NCBI GenBank assembly: GCA_934502905.1
Contig: CAKSVK010000028.1
Span: 1-26,288, forward strand
Direction of reading: 5' to 3'
Origin: an uncultured Chitinophagaceae bacterium
Lineage (GTDB): Bacteria; Bacteroidota; Bacteroidia; Chitinophagales; Chitinophagaceae
Length of the DNA: 26,288 bases
In this document: positions 16,844 to 24,270 of the stretch, piece after piece
Numbering within the stretch: position 1 is the stretch's first letter
How the letters are laid out: the number at the start of each line of letters is the position of its first letter
Translations under genes and position numbers: made by a program
Notes under the pieces: generated by a model
The model's input: the letters and a program-made list of their open reading frames with translations, nothing else
The model's database searches: none
What the model was told of the DNA's origin: nothing

Positions 16844-17407
16844 ATGCCTTTTTTAGAAACAGATATTCCAGGATTATTAATATTTCAACCCCAGATCTTC
16901 GAAGACGCCCGCGGCTATTTTTTTGAGAGCTATAATAAGAATGTATTTTTTTCCGCAGGGGTAACCCAAAACTGGGTACAGGACAACCAGTCCTCTTCCT
17001 CTTTCGGGGTGATTCGCGGACTGCATTTTCAGTTACCCCCCAAAGCACAAGCTAAGCTGGTAAGGGTGCTGGAAGGATCCATCAACGATGTAGTGGTGGA
17101 TATCAGAAAGGGATCTCCTGCTTTCGGCAGATCATATGCTATTACATTAAGCGCAGAAAACAAGCTGCAACTACTGATACCCAAAGGATTTGCCCATGGC
17201 TTTTCCGTAACAACCGAACGGGCGGTGGTGCTGTACAAGTGTGATGAGCTGTATGACCGCTCCCAGGAAAGAGGACTTTTGTATAATGATCCTGCACTTA
17301 AAATTGACTGGCAGATACCCGGAGACAAGGTCATTCTTTCAGACAAAGACAAAGTCAACCCGGCACTGTCCGACTTTGACAGTCCGTTTATCTTCGGGCA
17401 AGATTAA
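16844..17407 (+). CDS. rfbC: dTDP-4-dehydrorhamnose 3,5-epimerase
   Basis: 187 residues, cupin-fold enzyme and third step of dTDP-L-rhamnose synthesis. Signatures: FEDARGYFFESYN, VQDNQSSSSFGVIRGLHFQ with the catalytic His61, VRVLEGSINDVVVDIRKGSP, IPKGFAHGFSV, and the Tyr in VLYKCDELYDRSQE. The C-terminal IDWQIPGDKVILSDKD is also normal. It follows rfbB by 41 bases and precedes rfbD by 8. No thymidylyltransferase (rfbA) lies between them, unlike many rfb clusters. Confidence 0.96.
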   Translation: MPFLETDIPGLLIFQPQIFEDARGYFFESYNKNVFFSAGVTQNWVQDNQSSSSFGVIRGLHFQLPPKAQAKLVRVLEGSINDVVVDIRKGSPAFGRSYAITLSAENKLQLLIPKGFAHGFSVTTERAVVLYKCDELYDRSQERGLLYNDPALKIDWQIPGDKVILSDKDKVNPALSDFDSPFIFGQD

Positions 17408-17415
17408 TTTTGTAT

Positions 17416-18276
17416 ATGGCAAATCCTGTAATTATTGTTACCGGCGCTAACGGACAATTAGGCACCTGCGTTAAAGATCTCGCAGGCAATTATCCGATGT
17501 TCAGTTTCCATTTTTTTTCAAGGGAGGAATTTCCCATTGATCAGCCGGAAATAATTCAATCTGTATTCAGCAATTTAAAACCGCAGTTTTGCATCAACTG
17601 TGCGGCTTATACAGCGGTAGATCTGGCGGAAAGCAACAGGGAAGATTGTTTTCGCATTAATGCGGAAGCGATTGGGCACCTGGCTTCGGCTTGTAGCCGT
17701 AGCGGTTGCCGGCTCATTCATATTTCAACAGATTACGTCTTTAATGGTAAATCGGATGTTCCCTATAAGGAAACAGACAAAACGGATCCCGTTAATTTTT
17801 ACGGAACGACCAAAGAAAATGGGGAGCAAATGGCATTTGAAAAAGCCCCCGACAGCATTGTCATTCGCACTTCCTGGGTGTATAGCAGGTATGGAAAAAA
17901 TTTTGTAAAAACCATGCTGCACCTGATGGATACCAGGAAGGAGATCAACGTGGTGAAAGACCAGACCGGGTCTCCTACTTACGCAGGTGACCTGGCAGAA
18001 GCGATCCTGAAGATCGTTGCAAACGGCGCCCGTCATCCGGGTATATATCACTACAGCAACAAAGGACAAATTAGCTGGTACGAATTTGCATTAGCCATCC
18101 GCGAAATAGCAGGCAAGCAATGTAACATACACCCTATTCCCTCATCGGCATACCCCACCCCTGCCCAAAGGCCGCATTATTCGTTGCTGGATACCGGTAA
18201 AATAGAAAGTACTTACCACATCAAAATACCCGATTGGCATAGCAGCCTCGAAAAATGTATGAAGACACTGGTCTGA
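17416..18276 (+). CDS. rfbD: dTDP-4-dehydrorhamnose reductase
   Basis: 286 residues, last enzyme of dTDP-L-rhamnose synthesis. Nucleotide-binding GANGQLG at residues 10-16, NCAAYTAVDLAE, IHISTDYVFNG, catalytic YGTTK with Tyr129 and Lys133, RTSWVYSRYGKNFV, VVKDQTGSPTYAGDLA and GIYHYSNKGQISWYEFA. The C terminus ends with RPHYSLLDTGKIES and DWHSSLEKCM, as expected. ATG 17416 is preferred to a TTG two codons earlier. It closes the operon; the downstream gap (18277-18529) has no convincing terminator but contains a dyad repeat. Confidence 0.96.
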   Translation: MANPVIIVTGANGQLGTCVKDLAGNYPMFSFHFFSREEFPIDQPEIIQSVFSNLKPQFCINCAAYTAVDLAESNREDCFRINAEAIGHLASACSRSGCRLIHISTDYVFNGKSDVPYKETDKTDPVNFYGTTKENGEQMAFEKAPDSIVIRTSWVYSRYGKNFVKTMLHLMDTRKEINVVKDQTGSPTYAGDLAEAILKIVANGARHPGIYHYSNKGQISWYEFALAIREIAGKQCNIHPIPSSAYPTPAQRPHYSLLDTGKIESTYHIKIPDWHSSLEKCMKTLV

Positions 18277-18383
18277 AAATGAGGGAAAAGCCGGAATGCT
18301 GATCTGCGATTTTGATGCAGGGATTTGTTTAGGCAAACCTTCGATTATTCCCTCCTGCTGAAAGGTAATCTGGTCAGGCAGAT

Positions 18384-18527
18384 ACAGGTTGCAGGTTACA
18401 AGCCGAAGGAATGTGTAACATGAAAATGTATGCTATATCAACAATCTCAAAATCCTGCAATCATCCATCATTACACCTCTTATCGTGAAATATTGTCGTT
18501 TGCGTCTTGCAACCTGAGATCTCCTGT
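18384..18527. repeat. ACAGG-type dyad repeat, copy B (between rfbD and the SDR gene)
   Basis: Left arm 18384-18402 reads ACAGGTTGCAGGTTACAAG. Right arm 18506-18527 contains CTTGCAACCTG and ends CTCCTGT, the inverse of the left arm apart from a short insertion. About 100 bases of AT-rich spacer lie between. It ends two bases before the SDR stop codon, so it could fold at the 3' ends of both convergent transcripts. Confidence 0.65.
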
Positions 18528-18529
18528 TT

Positions 18530-19315
18530 TTATATGGCGCCGGTTCTACCGCCATCTACCCGTATACTCGTCCCTGTTATGTAGGACGCAGCCGGCGTGG
18601 CGAGGAAAGCAACCATATTTGCCACTTCTTCCGGCTCGGCAAAACGTTTCATGGGTATAGGTTCAGAAAGCAAAGAAACGGCCTGCTCTTCACCGACATG
18701 ATGTTGTTTCATCGTCATTTCCACGATGCTTTTTATCCTTCTGGTATTGGTGAAGCCCGGTAATACATTGTTTACGGTAATATTATACGGACCTACTTCA
18801 TTCGACAATGTTTTTGCCCATCCCGCTACCGCAGCCCGTATGGTATTGGAAACCCCGAGATTGGGAAGCGGTACTTTTACCGAGGTAGAAACAATATTGA
18901 TGATCCTGCCATATACCGCCTTTTTCATGCCGGGCAGAACAGCCTGCACCAGCGCCTGGTTATTAACAATGTGTTGCCGGAATGCAGCTTCGAAGGTATC
19001 TGCTGAAGCATCCGTAATAGCACCCGGCGCCGGGCCTCCTGTATTATTGATGAGGATATGAATTATTTTTTCACTGGCGATACCGGCAATAACAGATTTA
19101 ACAGCGCCTGTATCTGAAAAATCAGCTACCCGGTATCCATGCTCCTGTCCTTCACCAGTCACCAGCAATGACACTGCTTTTTGCAAGCTTTCCCTGTTTC
19201 TTGCCAATAGTATACAATTTGCCCCAAGAGAAGCAAGCTCCCTGGCAACCGCCAGCCCTATCCCCTGAGTGCTACCACATATAACCGCATTTTTTCCGTT
19301 AAGTGACAGATCCAT
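18530..19315 (-). CDS. SDR-family oxidoreductase-like protein lacking the YxxxK motif
   Basis: 261 residues, Rossmann-fold short-chain dehydrogenase. The cofactor motif reads CGSTQGIG (residues 13-20) in place of TGxxxGIG, and NNAG is replaced by NNTGG (90-94). The active-site Ser is present (Ser143 in IVSTSVK), but the usual Tyr-x-x-x-Lys is Ser156-Asn-Thr-Ile-Arg160. The C-terminal PEEVANMVAFLATPAASYITGTSIRVDGG is normal. From memory, there is a known FabG-like SDR subgroup with this SNxxR pattern and imperfect motifs (cd05344 type) whose activity is not established. Substrate unknown. A TAnnTTTG element sits close upstream. The gene converges with rfbD and diverges from the deacetylase gene. 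Confidence 0.88.
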   Translation of the reverse strand: MDLSLNGKNAVICGSTQGIGLAVARELASLGANCILLARNRESLQKAVSLLVTGEGQEHGYRVADFSDTGAVKSVIAGIASEKIIHILINNTGGPAPGAITDASADTFEAAFRQHIVNNQALVQAVLPGMKKAVYGRIINIVSTSVKVPLPNLGVSNTIRAAVAGWAKTLSNEVGPYNITVNNVLPGFTNTRRIKSIVEMTMKQHHVGEEQAVSLLSEPIPMKRFAEPEEVANMVAFLATPAASYITGTSIRVDGGRTGAI

Positions 19316-19330
19316 TATTTATTTTTTACA

Positions 19331-19338
19331 CAAATTTA
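19331..19338 (-). promoter_or_regulatory. Putative -7 promoter element for the SDR gene
   Basis: Minus strand reads TAAATTTG, a full TAnnTTTG match, 15 bases before the ATG at 19315. That would leave a very short leader. Confidence 0.4.
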
Positions 19339-19380
19339 CCGTATTGAATTTGTTTTGCTCCCCGGTTAAAAAACTGTTCC

Positions 19381-19388
19381 TACCTTGC
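19381..19388 (+). promoter_or_regulatory. Possible -7 promoter element for the deacetylase gene
   Basis: Reads TACCTTGC, seven of eight to TAnnTTTG at best, with TTTTG at 19353-19357 as a possible -33 box 23 bases upstream. It lies 33 bases before the ATG at 19422. Confidence 0.3.
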
Positions 19389-19421
19389 ATACCTTTTTAC
19401 AACATTTATCGTTTCACCTGT

Positions 19422-20279
19422 ATGAAAAACCTGTGTTTTCTAGCGGTCATCATTTTCTGTAGCTGTCAATCTCCGGCGAATACTGAAATTACTGAAAAAA
19501 CGACCGGTAATGATACCCTGTCATCAAAAGAAGTTTCCGTAAATAAAACAGATAGTATTGTTAAAACAAATACGATCAGTCTGCCGGGCATTGAAGTGCC
19601 GGTGTTATGTTATCACCAGATCAGGGAATGGAAGGGAAACGAATCAAGGCTGGCAAAAGATGTGATCGTTCCGCCTGCAAGATTTAAAGCACAAATGCAA
19701 ATCCTGGCAGACAGCGGGTACCAGACCGTATTACCCGATCAGCTGTACGATTATTTGACCAAAGGCGCTTCGCTCCCCCCCAAACCGGTAATGATCACTT
19801 TTGATGATGGTGTGGTTGACCAATATACCATTGGTGCACCGGAGCTGAAAAAGCATGGTTTCAAAGGTGTGTTTTTCATCATGACCATTTCTTTGGGACG
19901 CTCTATATATATGAGCAGAGAGCAGGTAAAAAGCCTTGCCGAAGACGGGCACGCCGTTGAAACACATACATGGTCGCATCAAAACCTGAAAAAATATAAG
20001 CCGGAAGACTGGGATGAACAAATCGTAAAATCCTGCAATCAACTGCAGGAAATCACCGGACAACAGGTAAAGTACCTGGCCTATCCATTTGGCGTATGGA
20101 CACAGGAAGGTATACCCGAACTTAAGAAAAGGAATATTAAAGCTGCCTTTCAGCTCTCTACCAAAATAGATGAAAATAATCCGCTTTACACCATCCGGCG
20201 TATGATTGTACCCGGAGACTGGAGCCCTGAATCAATGATACATGCTATGAAAAAAACCTTCAAAACCCAAACGGAATAA
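19422..20279 (+). CDS. Polysaccharide deacetylase-family lipoprotein
   Basis: 285 residues. ATG 19422 gives a signal ending in a lipobox-like FCSC (Cys15), so the protein is probably lipid-anchored in the envelope; an in-frame upstream start would overlap the SDR gene and bury this signal. After a Thr/Ser-rich linker (about 20-55) comes the NodB-type catalytic domain: VPVLCYHQI, MITFDDGVVDQY with the metal-binding Asp pair at 128-129, VETHTWSHQNL with His182 and His186, and YLAYPFGVWTQ. These are the metal site and conserved motifs of carbohydrate esterase family 4, which removes N-acetyl or O-acetyl groups from glycans such as chitin oligomers or peptidoglycan. Substrate cannot be told. It diverges from the SDR gene. 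Confidence 0.9.
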   Translation: MKNLCFLAVIIFCSCQSPANTEITEKTTGNDTLSSKEVSVNKTDSIVKTNTISLPGIEVPVLCYHQIREWKGNESRLAKDVIVPPARFKAQMQILADSGYQTVLPDQLYDYLTKGASLPPKPVMITFDDGVVDQYTIGAPELKKHGFKGVFFIMTISLGRSIYMSREQVKSLAEDGHAVETHTWSHQNLKKYKPEDWDEQIVKSCNQLQEITGQQVKYLAYPFGVWTQEGIPELKKRNIKAAFQLSTKIDENNPLYTIRRMIVPGDWSPESMIHAMKKTFKTQTE

Positions 20280-20551
20280 GAATTACCTGTTCACAACTCT
20301 TCCGGGAATTACTCAATGATCACCAACGTAATACAGATACTACTGTTCCTTAGTATCATAAACCGGCAGACGCCTATACAATAACTTATAAAAATTTTGG
20401 CTTCATTTATGCTATTATCATAATTTTTGTTGAAATTGTACGGGCAATAAGTAAAAATTACAAACATCCAGTATCTTTTTCAGCATATGTTATGTTGCTT
20501 AAAAAGCATTCATACATCCAATAAAAAAAGAGGATCCAAACATATTTCCAA

Positions 20552-20719
20552 ATGAAAAAATGTCTCGCAATTCTAACGATTGTTGTTCTTTTTACCGCCT
20601 GTGGCAGTGGCAATGGATCAAAACCTGTAGTAGATAGTTTGCCGGATGACACCAATTTTAATGTGCCTAACCGGTTGCCGGGAAGAGACAGCACAGCTAT
20701 GGATAGCACTCAAAAATAA
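20552..20719 (+). CDS. Small lipoprotein, 55 residues
   Basis: ATG 20552 to TAA 20717-20719. The N terminus MKKCLAILTIVVLFTACGSG is a clear lipoprotein signal with lipobox FTAC (Cys17). The remaining 38 residues are polar and rich in Asp, Ser and Pro (VVDSLPDDTNFNVPNRLPGR), with no recognisable domain. A 272-base gap upstream gives room for its own promoter, although only imperfect TAnnTTTG matches are visible there. Function unknown; small lipoproteins of this type are common and poorly conserved in Bacteroidota. Confidence 0.75.
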   Translation: MKKCLAILTIVVLFTACGSGNGSKPVVDSLPDDTNFNVPNRLPGRDSTAMDSTQK

Positions 20720-20750
20720 GAACAGCAGTCTGTATTCGCAGACCACAGCT

Positions 20751-20778
20751 ATAAAATCAGGCACAAGAACAGCCTGAT
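20751..20778 (-). terminator. Possible terminator for the phosphoesterase operon
   Basis: Arms 20756-20762 and 20772-20778 form a perfect 7-bp stem (ATCAGGC/GCCTGAT) with a 9-base loop, and on the minus strand it is followed by TTTTAT. It lies 36 bases after the stop of the minus-strand gene ending at 20814. The U-run is short. Confidence 0.45.
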
Positions 20779-20813
20779 ATTCCCCCCCGTGGTATCTTCG
20801 TCAAGCTTACCAC

Positions 20814-22001
20814 TTATTGTATTATCAGCTCATCTATTTTTTTCCCATCTATCCCAAAAACGCTGAAGCGGGCTTCTTTATCTGAAATTTTTGCTTTCAA
20901 TATACTGTTATTGGAGTTTACGATGACCGGGAATTTTATAGCAGCATCCGGTTTTATTATCCGGTTCCGGTGCTCATGTCCGCTAAGCATAACCTGCACG
21001 CCTGCTTCATTAAGGATCGGCACCCATTTTTCCAGGATATCTGCACTGCCATGCCAACCCGGATCCGGCGGAATGTGGCAGATCGCTATCTTATACTTTG
21101 CTTTCTTAAAAGCATTTGTCTGCACTGCCTCTTTTAGCCATTTTGCCTGTTCGGTCCTGTAATGATCCATATCGGTTATTCCGCTGTATTCAATATCCAA
21201 ATCCGGCTTATCCTCTCCCCCATCCAGTATAATAAAACAGGCATCTCCCCTGCTGAACATATAATAAAGATGACCACTGCTTGTCGGGAAATAATCGGAG
21301 AACCTCGGTGCAAAGGGCGCTCTTGTCTCATGATTCCCTCTTGCATAATACATCGGCTTCTCGCTTGCAAATAACGCAATGGCGGTATCCATAAAGCCTC
21401 CGAATAATTCTCCCTCACTCCGGGAGGCATTGATCATATCCCCGTTGAAAACAACGAAATCAGTTACAGCAAGATCCACCTGCGCCAGCAACTGCTTTAA
21501 AACATTATTTCGTTCATGAATATCATTAACTACCGCAAACTCAACCGGTCCGGGCTTACCCGCAGTAGTGAACGTAAGCGGCTTCTTCCTGTATACATCC
21601 GTAGCAGCAACATCTCCGTAATGTATATACACAAACTCGTGACTTAATATCTCCTGGCTGTACACGCGGTAACGATAGCGTGTGTTGGGTTGCAGGTATT
21701 TAAGATGAACCTTATGAACGGTGCCGATATTTTTTAACCCATCTGTTGCATAGAAAAATTTCGGTCTTTCCTTCTGGTAAAAATGACTGCCGTCATCCGG
21801 CGCCAGCTCCACCCACGCTGTTGCCGGTTTATTGGTTGTCCATACAATGGAAACACCGGAGTCTGTCATTGCCTGTAAATAAGGCCCATGCGATATGATT
21901 ATTTTTTCCTGCGCATACACCGGAAAGGTAAAAGCCCAAAAGAGCAGGCACGTTATTAAATTCAATAAGCGGGAATAATTTGCTGATCGTTCCATATACA
22001 T
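20814..22001 (-). CDS. Exported metallophosphoesterase (calcineurin-like) with purple-acid-phosphatase-type N-terminal domain
   Basis: 395 residues with a signal peptide ending near VYAQ (residue 31). Residues about 35-145 form a beta-rich fibronectin-III-like domain (SHGPYLQAMTDSGVSIVWTT, LQPNTRYRYRVYS, LTFTTAG) as in purple acid phosphatases. The catalytic domain has the five metal-binding blocks in order: VVNDIHERN, VFNGDMIN, ARGNHETR, AICHIPP and LSGHEHRN, so a two-metal site is intact. It should hydrolyse a phosphomonoester or diester outside the cytoplasm; the substrate is unknown. The start ATG 22001 is 6 bases after the upstream phosphatase stop, so they form a two-gene operon. ATG 21995 is an alternative start. 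Confidence 0.9.
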   Translation of the reverse strand: MYMERSANYSRLLNLITCLLFWAFTFPVYAQEKIIISHGPYLQAMTDSGVSIVWTTNKPATAWVELAPDDGSHFYQKERPKFFYATDGLKNIGTVHKVHLKYLQPNTRYRYRVYSQEILSHEFVYIHYGDVAATDVYRKKPLTFTTAGKPGPVEFAVVNDIHERNNVLKQLLAQVDLAVTDFVVFNGDMINASRSEGELFGGFMDTAIALFASEKPMYYARGNHETRAPFAPRFSDYFPTSSGHLYYMFSRGDACFIILDGGEDKPDLDIEYSGITDMDHYRTEQAKWLKEAVQTNAFKKAKYKIAICHIPPDPGWHGSADILEKWVPILNEAGVQVMLSGHEHRNRIIKPDAAIKFPVIVNSNNSILKAKISDKEARFSVFGIDGKKIDELIIQ

Positions 22002-22007
22002 AAGTTA

Positions 22008-22811
22008 TTATTGCTTTAACAGTTCAAGTGTTACCAATACAGGCATGTGATCGGAAGCGTCTTCCCCTTTGATCACTTCCACATTTTTCACCTTCCACGT
22101 ATTGCCTTTATTTATAAATACAAAATCAATACGGTATACAGGCTTGTGATAGGAAAAAGTAAATTGTGGATTGCCATATACCACTGCCGCATCATTCAGT
22201 TTTTCGGTTATGGCTTTATAGGGCTCCGTGTCTGGTGTAATATTAAAATCCCCGCTCACGATCACAGGCATATTCAATCCCAACATGATATCAGCCACTG
22301 CCTTCGCCTGCTCCAGCCTGTTTTGTTCAAACTCGTGGCATAAGTGCGTGCCACCAAATGCCATCTTCCGGCCATTCGGGAGCTGGTGCTCTACTACGAT
22401 CAGGGCTCTCCCTTCGCCGCCTGCAGGCACAGGAAGATGATGCACCACAGGTATTGCAGGATACTTTGATAAAAGCCCCTCACCATACCCTCCTTCGCTA
22501 TAATCCATTGCTTTCCCGAAATAACCATGCATGCCGGTCAACTTTGCCAGCTCGGCCACCAGGTCCTTCTTCACTCCATTATTAAAAGCAGCCGTTCTTT
22601 GGGTCATGCTGTCCACTTCCTGCATAGCAACAAAATCAGGCTTATACTTGTTGATAACAGCCGCAACCTTTGTTAAGTTGCTGTGCCCTCTGTTATAGTT
22701 TTCCTCGCCATGATAAATATTATATGTCAGCACTGTAATAGTTTGCGCATAACCCGATGTACCCGATACACATAATAGGAATAACGCAAAAAGCAAACTC
22801 GTTTTTCTCAT
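22008..22811 (-). CDS. Exported endonuclease/exonuclease/phosphatase-family protein
   Basis: 267 residues with a signal peptide (MRKTSLLFALFLLCVSG, cleavage near YAQ at 21-23). Motifs of the EEP (DNase I-like) fold appear in order: LTYNIYHG, FVAMQEVDSM with the metal-binding Glu, GGEGRALIVVEHQL, GTHLCHEF, IVSGDFNITPDTEP with Asp/Asn, YRIDFVFI and SDHMPVLVTLEL with the general-base His. The metal and catalytic residues look intact. This fold includes neutral sphingomyelinases, inositol phosphatases and nucleases, so export alone does not identify the substrate. It is the first gene of a minus-strand pair with the calcineurin-like phosphoesterase and diverges from the Tat-type aminotransferase across a 61-base gap. 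Confidence 0.9.
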   Translation of the reverse strand: MRKTSLLFALFLLCVSGTSGYAQTITVLTYNIYHGEENYNRGHSNLTKVAAVINKYKPDFVAMQEVDSMTQRTAAFNNGVKKDLVAELAKLTGMHGYFGKAMDYSEGGYGEGLLSKYPAIPVVHHLPVPAGGEGRALIVVEHQLPNGRKMAFGGTHLCHEFEQNRLEQAKAVADIMLGLNMPVIVSGDFNITPDTEPYKAITEKLNDAAVVYGNPQFTFSYHKPVYRIDFVFINKGNTWKVKNVEVIKGEDASDHMPVLVTLELLKQ

Positions 22812-22831
22812 AATAATAGCGTTTCAGTCTA

Positions 22832-22839
22832 CAAAAATA
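22832..22839 (-). promoter_or_regulatory. Putative -7 element for the phosphatase pair
   Basis: Minus strand reads TATTTTTG, a full TAnnTTTG match, 20 bases before the ATG at 22811, within the 61-base divergent gap. Confidence 0.5.
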
Positions 22840-22843
22840 TAAC

Positions 22844-22851
22844 TAGCTTTA
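22844..22851 (+). promoter_or_regulatory. Possible -7 element for the aminotransferase/ceramidase-like pair
   Basis: Plus strand reads TAGCTTTA, seven of eight to TAnnTTTG, 21 bases before the ATG at 22873. It is nearly back to back with the minus-strand element at 22832. Confidence 0.35.
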
Positions 22852-22872
22852 GTAACCGATAAAATATTCGTT

Positions 22873-24222
22873 ATGCAAAATACTTTTAATCGCCGGAAGT
22901 TCATCAATAACCTGGCAATAACAGGCGCGGGTATGGCCATAGGTACACCTTATATTGCTTCGGCAGGTTCAGCTGATACCAGGCCGGCAATCCTGGGTGG
23001 TCCCCGGGCACATGCAGCCAGCTTTCCGTCCTGGCCTGTACTTGGCACGATTGAAGAAAAAGGCTTGACAGCAGTGCTGAACAGCAAAAAATGGGGCAGA
23101 CTGAATGGCGAAGTCATGGCAAAATTCGAATCGGCATACAGTAAGCTGCTGGGCGCCCAACACAGCCTGGGTGTATCCAGTGGTACCAGCGCACTTACTA
23201 CCATTCTCGGAGCGCTTGACACAGGTCCGGGTGATGAAGTAATCATTCCCGTATACACATTCGTAGCTACCTACAATGTAGTGGCACTGAATTATGCGCT
23301 GCCCATACTCGTGGATACAGATATAGAAACTTTCCAGATAGATGCTGCAAAAGCGGAAGCTGCCATCACTCCGCAAACAAAAGTGATCATGCCCGTGCAT
23401 ATAGGCGGCTCTCCCGCCGACCTGGATGCATTTGTGGCGATGGGTAAAAAGCACAATATTCCTGTTGTGGAAGATGCATGCCAGGCCCACCTGGCAGAAT
23501 GGAAGGGCAAAAAAGTAGGCAACTACGGACTGGCAGGCGCATTCAGCTTCCAGTCCTCTAAAAACCTGAACTGTGCCGAAGGGGGCGCTATTATTACCAA
23601 TGACGAATCTTTCATCAGCAACTGTTATACGTTTCACAACCAGGGACAGGGTGGCAGGTCTACCTCTTTTTCTACCGGCACCGGCACCCGTGGTTCCAAT
23701 CTTCGCATGACTGAATTCCAGGGAAGCCTGCTGTTGTCGCAGATGACACGCGTAGCAGAACAAAGCAACCGCCGCTGGGAAAATGCACAGTACCTCTCTC
23801 AACTGCTCAACGATGTGCCCGGCATTACACCTGCCAAACTGTATCCCGGCACAACCAAAAGCGCCTTCCATTTGTATATGTTCCGGTACGATAAAAATCA
23901 TTTTGCTGGATTAAGCCGGGATAAATTCCTGCAGGCGCTGAGCGCAGAAGGCGTACCCAACTCCACGGGATACGGGCAAATGAACAAAAGCAGCTATGTA
24001 ACAGCGTTAGCATCCAACAAGCACTATTTAAAGGTATATGGGGAAAAGACCATGAAAGAATGGCTGGAAAGAAACCAATGCCCGCAAAACGACACGTTGA
24101 CCTCGGAGCAATCCGTCTGGCTGTTCCAGAATATGCTGCTGGGCGATAAAAAAGAAATGGAACAAATTGCCGAGGCGATGCGTAAAATTCAAAAATACGC
24201 CGGAGAGATCGCTAAAAAATAA
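22873..24222 (+). CDS. DegT/DnrJ/EryC1/StrS-type PLP aminotransferase with twin-arginine signal
   Basis: 449 residues. The N terminus NRRKFINNLAITGAGMAIG (Arg7-Arg8, Phe10) followed by PYIASAGSADT is a typical Bacteroidota twin-arginine signal, so the protein is predicted to be exported already folded. The body is a sugar-aminotransferase-family protein: LGVSSGTSALTTILGAL, GDEVIIPVYTFVATYNVV, MPVHIGGSPADLDA, VVEDACQAHLAEWKGKKVG, and FSFQSSKNLNCAEGGA with the PLP Lys230, then a C-terminal domain with SAFHLYMFRYD. Family members usually work in the cytoplasm on nucleotide sugars; an exported one must use another substrate. The start is 61 bases from the divergent EEP gene, and the ceramidase-like gene follows after 48 bases, probably in the same transcript. 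Confidence 0.9.
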   Translation: MQNTFNRRKFINNLAITGAGMAIGTPYIASAGSADTRPAILGGPRAHAASFPSWPVLGTIEEKGLTAVLNSKKWGRLNGEVMAKFESAYSKLLGAQHSLGVSSGTSALTTILGALDTGPGDEVIIPVYTFVATYNVVALNYALPILVDTDIETFQIDAAKAEAAITPQTKVIMPVHIGGSPADLDAFVAMGKKHNIPVVEDACQAHLAEWKGKKVGNYGLAGAFSFQSSKNLNCAEGGAIITNDESFISNCYTFHNQGQGGRSTSFSTGTGTRGSNLRMTEFQGSLLLSQMTRVAEQSNRRWENAQYLSQLLNDVPGITPAKLYPGTTKSAFHLYMFRYDKNHFAGLSRDKFLQALSAEGVPNSTGYGQMNKSSYVTALASNKHYLKVYGEKTMKEWLERNQCPQNDTLTSEQSVWLFQNMLLGDKKEMEQIAEAMRKIQKYAGEIAKK

Positions 24223-24270
24223 TCCTGGTTATTTCTTATGACAGGTGTATCTGCACAATATATCATTATT

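Noticed and set aside
18277..18383. Possible terminator after rfbD (short GTTT/AAAC and CTGC/GCAG pairings).
   Set aside because: Stems are only 4 bp with no T-run; not enough to call.
20280..20551. Searched the gap before the small lipoprotein for a riboswitch or regulatory RNA.
   Set aside because: AT-rich with only imperfect -7 matches and no stable conserved-looking fold visible by eye.
20789..20813. GTGGTA/TACCAC hairpin directly after the phosphoesterase stop.
   Set aside because: Followed on the minus strand by a G-run, not a T-run; the hairpin at 20756-20778 is a better terminator candidate.
22969..23901. A 310-codon minus-strand open frame antisense to the Tat aminotransferase.
   Set aside because: It is a shadow of the strongly supported plus-strand gene, rich in Cys/His from reverse reading, with no domain.
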